Shown one piece after another: positions 53,756 through 60,265 of a DNA stretch of 64,000 bases. Both the position numbers and the translations under genes were made by a program. The stretch is from Saccharothrix sp. ALI-22-I (GTDB taxonomy: Bacteria; Actinomycetota; Actinomycetes; Mycobacteriales; Pseudonocardiaceae). Numbering within the stretch: the stretch's first letter is position 1; every line of letters begins with the position of its first letter. The notes under the pieces are model-generated. The model did not search any database and was not told the DNA's origin. It saw only the letters and a list, made by a program, of their open reading frames with translations. Where the stretch lies: the NCBI RefSeq assembly GCF_001984175.1, contig NZ_MTQP01000043.1, positions 30,313 through 94,312 of the forward strand, read 5' to 3'.

Positions 53756-55884
53756 CTGTCGGACAGCCTGTCGAACGCGTCGACGGACGTGCGAAGGTCA
53801 CCGGCGACGCCCGGTACGCCGCCGACCGCACGCTGCCCGGAATGCTGTACTCCTACCTGGTGATGGGCACGATCGCTCGCGGCCGGGTCACGTCCGTGGA
53901 CACCGCCGCCGCACGCGCGGTCCCCGGCGTCGTCGAGGTGTTCACGCACGAGAACGCGCCTCGGCTGACCAGCGACCAGCACTTCATGCCATTGCAGGGA
54001 ACCCAGATCCATTACAACGGACAGATCGTGGCCATCACGGTCGCCACGACACCTGAGCAGGCGCAGGAAGCCGCCGAGCTCGTGCGCGTCACGTACGCTC
54101 CGGAAACCCCGAAAGCGGTCATCGCCGACGCGTTGACCGAGGTCTACCTGCCCGCGAACCAGGAAGTGATCGTCGGCGATCCCACGGCAGGCCTGGCCGC
54201 GGCCGAGGTCACGGTCACGCAGAACTACTCAAGCCCGCCACACCACCACAATCCGATCGAGCCACATGCGACAGTCGCGCAGTGGGACGGTGATCACTTG
54301 ACCGTGCACGAGACGAGTCAGGGCGTCGTCAACGCGCAACGCACCTTTGCCAGCGCTTTTGCCATCCCACAGACCAATGTCCGGGTGCTGGCGCCGTATC
54401 TGGGCGGCGGGTTCGGCGGCAAGTCACCGGTGTGGCCGCACTCGCTGCTCAACGCCGCGATCGCCCGGCAGCTCGGGCGGCCCGCCAAGATGGTGCTCAC
54501 GCGGGCCCAGATGTACTCGATCGTCAGTCACCGCGCCGAGTTCCGGCAACAGGTCACCTTGGGCGCCAAACGGGACGGCACACTCACCGCACTGGTGCAC
54601 CTCAGCACCCAGCAGCTTTCCCGGACCAGCGAGAACATGTACAGCCACAGCATTTCCAGCAGGATGCTCTACGCATGCCCGAACATCCACACCCGGCAGC
54701 AAGGAGTCCGCCTCGACGTTCCGACCTCGCGGTTCATGCGCTCACCGCAGATGGCCTCCCACTTCGGACTGGAGACCGCGCTGGACGAGCTGAGCTACCA
54801 GCTCGGTATCGACCCGGTCGAGCTGCGCAGGCGCAATTACACCGACGTGAACCCGACCACCGGGGAGCGCTTCTCGAGCAGATTCCTGCTCGACTGCTAC
54901 AAGCTCGGCGCCGACGCTTTCGGTTGGTCCCGGCGCAATCCGAAGCCGGGTTCCACGAGGGACGGTCACGAGTTCGTCGGGTGGGGCATGGCGACCGAAG
55001 CACACGACCACAACGCCAACCCGTCTTCGGCAATGGTCAGGATGGCGGCGGACGGCACCGTGCTGAGCCAGACGGCCACGCAGGACATCGGAACGGGCAC
55101 GTACACGGTGTTCACGCAGGTCGTCGCCGATGCTCTCGGTGTGCCGCTGAACCAGGTCAAGGTCGAACTCGGCGATACGAACTTCCCACCTGCGGCGTTG
55201 TCGGCCGGGTCGGGGACGATCGCCAGCGTCACCGGCGCGGTCAACGCGGCCGCTTTGGCCGTGCGGACCGCCGTCGTCCAGCTCGCTGTGTCGAATCCCG
55301 CGTCACCGCTGCACGGCCTGCCCGCTGAGCAGATCATCACGCAGCACGGGTACCTGTTCTCACCGGACCGTTCCCGCCGCGAAAGCTATCGAGCGGTCAT
55401 GGCACGGCATGGCGCGCCGGTGCAGAACACCAGCTCCATGACCAACGCCAGGGGCTACTCCACGGGGGCGGTCTTCGTCGAAGTCCGGGTCGATCCGCGC
55501 TACGGCCGAGTCCGCGTGACCCGCGGAGTCGGCGCGTACGACGCGGGCCGCGTGATGAACCACAAGACCGCAGGCAGCCAAGTCATCGGCGGATTCACTT
55601 GGGGCATCGGTAATGCGTTGATGGAACACACCGTACTCGACCGCCGGACCGCACGGGTGGTCAACCCGAACCTGTCGACGTACTTGCTTGCCGTGAACGC
55701 GGATGTGCCGGATATCCAGGCGATCTTCGTGAACAAGCCAGACCCGGTCAGTACGGCCCTCGGGGCCAGGGGCTTCGGCGAAACACCGATCACCGGCGTG
55801 CCCGCGGCGATCGGCAACGCGATCTTCCACGCCACCGGCCGCCGGATCCGTGACCTCCCCTTCACCCAGGACAAACTGCTGTAA
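53752..55884 (+). CDS. Xanthine/aldehyde oxidase-type molybdopterin subunit
   Basis: 710 residues. It contains GQPVERVDGRAKVTGDARYA (start), PHHHNPIEPHATVAQWDGD, LAPYLGGGFGGKSPVWPHSL (molybdopterin contact), RSPQMASHFGLETALDELSY, QDIGTGTYTVFTQVVADALG, SAGSGTIASVTGAVNAAALA and ARGFGETPITGVPAAIGNAI, the last with the catalytic Glu in G-F-G-E. Length and motifs fit YagR/PaoC-type aldehyde dehydrogenases with molybdopterin cytosine dinucleotide. Substrates are usually aromatic or aliphatic aldehydes. No maturation factor (XdhC/PaoD) follows; it must be elsewhere. Confidence 0.93.
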   Translation: MTVGQPVERVDGRAKVTGDARYAADRTLPGMLYSYLVMGTIARGRVTSVDTAAARAVPGVVEVFTHENAPRLTSDQHFMPLQGTQIHYNGQIVAITVATTPEQAQEAAELVRVTYAPETPKAVIADALTEVYLPANQEVIVGDPTAGLAAAEVTVTQNYSSPPHHHNPIEPHATVAQWDGDHLTVHETSQGVVNAQRTFASAFAIPQTNVRVLAPYLGGGFGGKSPVWPHSLLNAAIARQLGRPAKMVLTRAQMYSIVSHRAEFRQQVTLGAKRDGTLTALVHLSTQQLSRTSENMYSHSISSRMLYACPNIHTRQQGVRLDVPTSRFMRSPQMASHFGLETALDELSYQLGIDPVELRRRNYTDVNPTTGERFSSRFLLDCYKLGADAFGWSRRNPKPGSTRDGHEFVGWGMATEAHDHNANPSSAMVRMAADGTVLSQTATQDIGTGTYTVFTQVVADALGVPLNQVKVELGDTNFPPAALSAGSGTIASVTGAVNAAALAVRTAVVQLAVSNPASPLHGLPAEQIITQHGYLFSPDRSRRESYRAVMARHGAPVQNTSSMTNARGYSTGAVFVEVRVDPRYGRVRVTRGVGAYDAGRVMNHKTAGSQVIGGFTWGIGNALMEHTVLDRRTARVVNPNLSTYLLAVNADVPDIQAIFVNKPDPVSTALGARGFGETPITGVPAAIGNAIFHATGRRIRDLPFTQDKLL

Positions 55885-55891
55885 TCACCCG

Positions 55892-56084
55892 ATCGTGTTC
55901 AGCTCCGATGGCGCCTATCCCGTCGGTGTGAGCCTCGACGGCGCGGTCCGACGGTGGGACACCACGCCGTACCGCGATCCGGCGAAGACCATCGGCGACC
56001 GGGGTGGCACCGTCCAAGCAGCGGCGGGAGCGCTACAGCCCGAGCGAACGACACCCACACGCGTGTGGTTGGCACTCCAGTCGT
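55892..56084 (+). pseudogene. WD40-repeat protein C-terminal fragment
   Basis: A short frame reads VFSSDGAYPVGVSLDGAVRR then W-D-T-T-P-Y-R-D-P, a single WD40 blade as found at the end of NACHT/WD40 proteins. The rest of such a protein is missing. It lies between the oxidase and the IS-like element, and was probably truncated by insertion and deletion. Confidence 0.45.
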
Positions 56085-56101
56085 AACTTCGCGAGTTGAA
56101 G

Positions 56102-56120
56102 ACTGAGCCCTTTCCAACCT
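56102..56120 (+). repeat. Left terminal inverted repeat of the IS-like element
   Basis: actgagccctttccaacct, 19 bp, perfect inverted match to 57116-57134. Confidence 0.85.
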
Positions 56121-56166
56121 GGTTGTTGATGCGGCGAGTTGGGATGAGGGCTGAGTGTGAGAAGCG

Positions 56167-56477
56167 GTGGAGCTCCGTTTCCTGTCCGGTCTGCTGACCG
56201 CACGACGGCGTAAGCGGGGCACGCGGTGGCGTCGGCTTCCAGCGGACCGTCAGGCGCTGCTCGTCCTAGCCCATCTGCGGTGCGGGCACACCTATGCCCA
56301 GCTCGCGGCCGGGTTCGGCTTCGGTGATGTACCACGGTCTACCGGTACATCACCGAAGCCATCGAGGTCCTGGCGGCCCTGGCCCCGGACATCACTGCCG
56401 CCAGCCGCACGACCAGTGGGAAGGCGTTCGTAATCCTGGGCGGGACGCTGCTGCCGATCGACCGGATCGCGGCCTGA
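56167..56477 (+). pseudogene. IS5-type transposase N-terminal fragment, frameshifted
   Basis: GTG 56167 starts ELRFLSGLLTARRRKRGTRW, RLPADRQALLVLAHLRCGHT and YAQLAAGFGFG, a helix-turn-helix transposase N-terminus. A one-base shift near 56335 moves the continuation (VYRYITEAIEVLAALAPDIT, GKAFVILGGTLLPIDRIAA) to another frame ending at TGA 56475-56477. The DDE domain begins (G-T-L-L-P-I-D-R) but is cut off, and GrpB coding sequence follows. It cannot transpose alone. Confidence 0.7.
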
Positions 56478-56489
56478 GGCTGTAGGAGT

Positions 56490-57044
56490 TCACCGCTTCT
56501 CCCACACGGGTTCCGATGGCAGGCCGAGTTGTGCGCGAGCGCGGTCGGTGAGCTCCTGCACCAGCGTCGTCTTCGCTCGCGCATATCCACCCGATGCCGT
56601 GCCGGCGACGACGATCGCCCGCTTGAGCTGCGCGTATCGGGCCGCGTCCTCTGGATGGGCGCGCAGGTAGTCCCGGAAGATCCGCTGGTTGCGGGTAGGC
56701 CAACTCTCCAGGCTCACCACGTGCAGGACATGGCTTCGGACGCCACTGTCTGCGCGGACGTACAGCAGCCGGTCAGTCATCCCGTTGTCGTGCGGGTGGA
56801 AGCCGAGGCCGGCGAGCGCCGCCTGGTGGGGTCGAGCGTGCGTGAGGTCGTGGACGGCGGCCATCAGGTCGATGACGGGCTTGGCCGCCAGTCCCGGGAC
56901 AGCGGTGGAGCCGATGTGCTCGATCTCCACGAACAGCCCGGGTGCCGCTGCCCGGAGAGCATCAATCGCGGTAGCGGCCTGCCGCGGCCAGTCGGGGTCG
57001 TAGTCGGCTACATGGATGCTGCTGGGCTCCGACACGGCCGTCAT
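56490..57044 (-). CDS. GrpB-family protein (nucleotidyltransferase fold)
   Basis: 184 residues, complete. Conserved GrpB blocks: VADYDPDWPRQAATAIDALR, VEIEHIGSTAVPGLAAKPVI (H-I-G-S-T-S/A-V-P-G), DLMAAVHDL, LGFHPHDN, RSHVLHVVSLES and RNQRIFRDYLRAHPEDAARY. GrpB/UPF0157 proteins have a nucleotidyltransferase-like fold; biochemical roles are mostly unknown. It lies wholly between the 19-bp inverted repeats of the IS-like element and is transcribed opposite to the transposase remnant, so it appears to be mobile cargo. Start ATG 57044. Confidence 0.9.
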   Translation of the reverse strand: MTAVSEPSSIHVADYDPDWPRQAATAIDALRAAAPGLFVEIEHIGSTAVPGLAAKPVIDLMAAVHDLTHARPHQAALAGLGFHPHDNGMTDRLLYVRADSGVRSHVLHVVSLESWPTRNQRIFRDYLRAHPEDAARYAQLKRAIVVAGTASGGYARAKTTLVQELTDRARAQLGLPSEPVWEKR

Positions 57045-57115
57045 CCTGCGTCAACGCACGCTGCGATGTCCACCGAACTTCCACCCCGGCCACCGCTCCC
57101 GTCCCCAACGACCAG

Positions 57116-57134
57116 AGGTTGGAAAGGGCTCAGT
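57116..57134 (-). repeat. Right terminal inverted repeat of the IS-like element
   Basis: aggttggaaagggctcagt, the exact complement of the left 19-bp repeat. Confidence 0.85.
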
Positions 57135-57211
57135 GTCGGATTCGGGGCGAGTCGTTTGTAGAACAGGTGAGAGGCTGCCGGAGGAGAACGTCGGGACAAG
57201 GGAGTCATGGG

Positions 57212-57652
57212 ATGACGCGGTACTTGATCTCGTTCGGTGTCGGCGCGATGGACCACATCCCTGACGAGGAGATGCCCGACGTGGGCAAGGCCTCGCACGC
57301 GGTGGTCCAGGAGGCCGTGAACGCCGGCGTGTGGGTGTTCGGCGCCGGACTGGAAAGCCAGGGGGCGACCGTCGTGGCCACGGACGGGACGGTCACCGAC
57401 GACCCTTACCCGAAGACCAAGGAGATCATTGGCGGGTTCTCGGTCGTCGACGTGGCCTCACGCGAGGAGGCGCTGGCGTGGGCTGCCAAGATCGCCGTCG
57501 CTTGCCGCTGTGCGCAAGAGGTCCGGCAGCTCCTGCCCGACCCCGAACAAGAAGCGATGCTCCGCCGGTCGGCAGGCGATGGTGACGTCCCGACGATGTC
57601 CGATCGAGGGAGACCCGCCACGCTGGAGCAAGACTTGCCCGGCCACGGTTGA
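57212..57652 (+). CDS. YciI-like (YCII-related) protein
   Basis: 146 residues from ATG 57212 (CAAGGGAGTCATGG upstream). It has RYLISFGVGAMDHIPDEEMP, AGVWVFGAGLES and PYPKTKEIIGGFSVVDVASR, the P-F-x-E-x-K-E-x-x-G-G-F-like block of the DGPF/YCII family with the ferredoxin-like dimer fold. Usual members have about 115 residues; here a tail of about 27 residues (after EAMLRRS) looks unrelated, so the original stop was probably lost by frameshift. Function of the family is largely unknown; some are linked to ECF sigma factors. Confidence 0.82.
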   Translation: MTRYLISFGVGAMDHIPDEEMPDVGKASHAVVQEAVNAGVWVFGAGLESQGATVVATDGTVTDDPYPKTKEIIGGFSVVDVASREEALAWAAKIAVACRCAQEVRQLLPDPEQEAMLRRSAGDGDVPTMSDRGRPATLEQDLPGHG

Positions 57653-57824
57653 CGACGCGGGTCTGCGCATCGACCTGAGCCGGGGACGAGGTCGCCACCC
57701 GCTACGTCCACATCCTGTGAAGATCTCCAGGTACTCGAAGATCGCGTTGGCCAACTCGATGCGGGTGCGCCGGCGTTGATGGTCCAGCCGTTGATGGTCC
57801 AGCAGCTCGACGGCCACAGCAGAC
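57653..57824 (-). pseudogene. IS3-type transposase scrap
   Basis: Minus strand about 57715-57765 reads RRTRIELANAIFEYLEIF, the motif near the end of IS3 OrfB proteins (T-R-x-E-L-x-x-A-I-F-E-Y-I-E). Only about 20 residues remain. Nothing else was recognised in this interval. Confidence 0.45.
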
Positions 57825-57854
57825 GCGAAGCCCGCCGTCTCCGGCGGGCTTCGC
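57825..57854. terminator. Perfect 13-bp hairpin between YciI and GH27
   Basis: gcgaagcccgccg, loop tctc, cggcgggcttcgc. It sits 61 bases past the GH27 stop (minus strand) and downstream of YciI (plus strand), so it probably terminates both. Confidence 0.85.
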
Positions 57855-57915
57855 GCTGGGGCTCTGGCATCGAGTTCGGCCAGTCGTCAGCGGGGTGACG
57901 CGGCCCTGCTGTGCG

Positions 57916-59640
57916 TCACACGCGGACCCAACGCTGGTTGGCGTTGCCGTGACAGGTCCACACGATCACCGGCGTGCCGTTAGCGGTGCCGTTGTTGTTC
58001 ACGTCCAGGCACAGCCCGGTCTGCACGTTGCTGATCGTGCCGTTGCTGTTCAGTGTCCACTGCTGGTTCGTGCCACCGTTGCAGTACCACAACTGGACCT
58101 TCGCGCCGGCTGCGGCGTTGGGCGCCGTCTCCAGGCAGTTGCCGAGTAGCTGCAACATGTTGCCGCTGCGGGTGAACAGCTGCTGGGCCGCACCGTTGCA
58201 GTCCCAGAGGGCCGGCTGGGTGCCGTTGGTCGACGCCCCCTTCGGGGAGTCCACGCAACGGCCCGCCGACTCGCTGCGCAGCGAGAAGGGCACCGGCGCC
58301 GGTGCCAGGCCGCCGCCGCTGACCCGGAAGACCGCCGTGCCGTGCGCGGGAACACTGGCCGAGATCGCGCCGCTGGTGGGCGAGGTCGCTCCGGTCCACA
58401 GGTCGCGCAGCGTGAACGAGGTGCCGGTCTTGCCGATCGCTGCGGCCGTGGTCGAGATCGTCGTCGTGGCCGAGCCCTGGTTGAGCAGCGCGACCGCGAT
58501 GTCGCCGTTGGCCAGACGCTTGGCGATCACCCGCCGGGTGCCGTCGTTCGACACCTGCGTGGCCTGCAGGCCGAGCGGGTCCTGGTTGACCGCGATCAGG
58601 TCGGCGTTCTTCAGAACGGCGAGCGTGGCGGCCGACGCGCTCCGCACGTCGTTGCCCGCGATCAGCGGCGCGGCCATCATCGCCCACATGGCGAAATGGC
58701 TGCGCTGCTCGGTCTCCGTCATGCCGTCGTTGCCGACCTCCAGCATGTCCGGGTCGTTGAACCCGCCCGGCTGGGCATAGGGCGCCAACGGCACGTTGAC
58801 GTTGATGATGTTCTGCACGCCCATGAACGAGCTGCCGTCACTGCCGGTGTCCCACCGGTTGGTGATGTCCTCGGTGGTCCGCCACATGTGCGCGACGTCG
58901 CCCCAGTCGCGCAACGGTCCCGTCTTCTCGTGAATGCTGTTCGAGTTGATGCTGTAGACGATCGGCCGACCGGTGGCCGCCAGGGCGTCGCGCATCTTGG
59001 CGAACGCCGCCACCTGCTCCGCCATCGTGCCCGTCGGCGAGCACCAGTCGTACTTGAGGAAGTCGACTCCCCATGCGGCGAACTGCCGGGCGTCCTGCTC
59101 CTCGTGTCCCCTGCTGCCGGTGGCACCCGGAAACGAGTTGAAGTACTGCGCGCACGTCTTGTCCACCGGCACCTGGTAGATACCGAACTTCAAGCCCTTG
59201 CTGTGGATGTAGTCGCCGAGCGCCTTCATCCCGCTCGGGAACCGGGTGGGATGCGCCTGCAGGTTCCCCTGAGCATCACGGTTGGGGTTGAACCAGCAGT
59301 CGTCCACCACGACGTACTTGTAGCCCTGTGTAGCCATCCCGTTGCTGACCAGCGCATCGACGGTCTGCCGGATCAACGTCTCGGAGATGTTGCAGCCGAA
59401 GGTGTTCCAGGTGTTCCACCCCATCGGCGGCGTGCGGGCCACCCCGTTCTCCAACGCTTGCGCCTGGGGTCCGACCACCGCTGTGGTCGCCCCGGCCAGC
59501 AGCAGGCAGGCGGCCGACAGCATCGCTGTGACCCGGCTACGCCTGAACGATGATCTCCCCCACCTCGTGTTAGCGCTAACAATCGGGCGCAAGGCAGTGA
59601 GCCGCGACATCCGGCGACGACGACGGACGGGATCGGGCAT
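57916..59640 (-). CDS. Secreted GH27 alpha-galactosidase with C-terminal CBM13
   Basis: 574 residues. Signal region about 38-62 (TAMLSAACLLLAGATTAVVG). GH27 barrel and sandwich about 65-430: ARTPPMGWNTWNTFGCNISE, YVVVDDCW, nucleophile in DFLKYDWCSPTG (Asp near 196), AMWAMMAAPLIAGNDVRSAS, and acid/base in PGGFNDPDMLEVGN. Residues about 450-574 are a ricin-type CBM13 with G-x-x-N-Q-Q-W repeats. It removes terminal alpha-galactose from galactomannan or similar glycans outside the cell. ATG 59640 follows AGGAGCTGAGAA, but the LacI palindrome 59568-59581 then falls inside the coding region, so a later start (ATG 59529) is possible. Three tandem decamers lie just upstream. Confidence 0.92.
   Translation of the reverse strand: MPDPVRRRRRMSRLTALRPIVSANTRWGRSSFRRSRVTAMLSAACLLLAGATTAVVGPQAQALENGVARTPPMGWNTWNTFGCNISETLIRQTVDALVSNGMATQGYKYVVVDDCWFNPNRDAQGNLQAHPTRFPSGMKALGDYIHSKGLKFGIYQVPVDKTCAQYFNSFPGATGSRGHEEQDARQFAAWGVDFLKYDWCSPTGTMAEQVAAFAKMRDALAATGRPIVYSINSNSIHEKTGPLRDWGDVAHMWRTTEDITNRWDTGSDGSSFMGVQNIINVNVPLAPYAQPGGFNDPDMLEVGNDGMTETEQRSHFAMWAMMAAPLIAGNDVRSASAATLAVLKNADLIAVNQDPLGLQATQVSNDGTRRVIAKRLANGDIAVALLNQGSATTTISTTAAAIGKTGTSFTLRDLWTGATSPTSGAISASVPAHGTAVFRVSGGGLAPAPVPFSLRSESAGRCVDSPKGASTNGTQPALWDCNGAAQQLFTRSGNMLQLLGNCLETAPNAAAGAKVQLWYCNGGTNQQWTLNSNGTISNVQTGLCLDVNNNGTANGTPVIVWTCHGNANQRWVRV
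59568..59581. promoter_or_regulatory. LacI-type operator in the GH27 5' region
   Basis: tgttagcgctaaca, perfect 14-bp palindrome identical to the core of the 13687-13704 site. It lies 60-73 bases inside the longest GH27 reading frame and just before a GAGGTGGGGGAG ribosome-site-like run. This suggests either operator control with a downstream start, or an operator within the coding sequence. Confidence 0.65.
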
Positions 59641-59660
59641 TTCTCAGCTCCTACAGGGCT

Positions 59661-59690
59661 TTCGATGTTGTTCGATGTTGTTCGATCAAG
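59661..59690. repeat. Three tandem decamers upstream of GH27
   Basis: ttcgatgttg, ttcgatgttg, ttcgatcaag in direct succession. The third copy differs in the last four bases. They lie 21-50 bases upstream of the GH27 ATG, one helical turn apart, so they could be activator or repressor half-sites; slippage is the alternative. Confidence 0.5.
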
Positions 59691-59779
59691 TTGGTTGAAC
59701 GTTCCATGGCGTAGTGTGGCCCGTGAAGCGGACGTAAGCAAGAGTCGATGCCCCACTGTCTCGCCGGGGCTGCAGTCGA

Positions 59780-59975
59780 CGTGTTGGCCTGGAGTGAGCC
59801 GTTGTACGAGGCGTTGCGCACCGACGCGGTCGATCCGCTGACGTTGAGCGTGCCGTTCCAGACCTGGGTGACGGTCTGGCCGCTGCCCAGGGTCCACTCG
59901 ACGTTCCAGCCGTTGACGGCCGTGTTGCCCTCGTTCGACGCCGTCCTCGGTGATGCCGATGTCCAAGTCGTGAAG
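59780..59975 (-). pseudogene. CBM2 cellulose-binding module remnant
   Basis: Minus strand reads AVNGWNVEWTLGSGQTVTQV, WNGTLNVSGSTASVRNASYN and GSLQANTST, matching the middle of family 2 cellulose-binding modules (N-G-W-x-x-x-W, V-W-N-G, N-x-x-Y-N-G). The start and end of the module and the enzyme it belonged to are missing. Upstream of GH27, so perhaps a former neighbouring cellulase or xylanase. Confidence 0.65.
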
Positions 59976-60007
59976 ATCCCCCACGCTGCCCCAGAGCAAA
60001 CAGCCAC

Positions 60008-60253
60008 GCCGAACGGTTCGTCGGCACCGTCAGACGCGAGGTCACCGACCGACTGTTCATCATCAACGAACGCCACATGAAGTCAGTGCTGGACCGCTAC
60101 GTCTCGCACTACAACCACCGCAGACCTCATCGAGCCCGACAGCTCACGCCACGACGACCGGACCACCCAATTCCACAGTCGAACCACACGGCGGTACGTC
60201 GCCGACCAGTCATCGGCGGCCTGATCAACGAGTACGAACCCGCAGCGGCCTAA
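60008..60253 (+). pseudogene. Integrase-core transposase C-terminal fragment
   Basis: Reads AERFVGTVRREVTDRLFIIN, ERHMKSVLDRYVSHYNHRRP, H-R-A and ends INEYEPAAA stop. This is the C-terminal end of an rve/DDE integrase-core transposase (E-R-x-x-G-T-x-R-R-E-x-x-D with the last catalytic Glu, and Y-x-x-H-Y-N-x-x-R-P-H). 81 residues, no start; 12 bases from the LuxR stop on the other strand. Confidence 0.75.
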
Positions 60254-60265
60254 CGTTTGAGGACC

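Larger units (their letters stand above)
56102..57134. mobile_element. IS-like element (1,033 bp) carrying a GrpB gene
   Basis: The ends are perfect 19-bp inverted repeats: actgagccctttccaacct at 56102-56120 and its complement at 57116-57134. Inside are the N-terminal part of an IS5-type (helix-turn-helix) transposase with a frameshift, truncated before the catalytic core, and an intact GrpB-family gene on the other strand. It looks like an IS in which the second half of the transposase was replaced by a passenger gene, making it a non-autonomous cargo unit. No clear target-site duplication was seen (aag on the left, gtc on the right). Confidence 0.7.

Noticed and set aside
59661..59690. Tandem decamers as a CRISPR or satellite array
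   Set aside because: Three 10-bp units without spacers cannot be a CRISPR; listed only as short promoter-proximal repeats.
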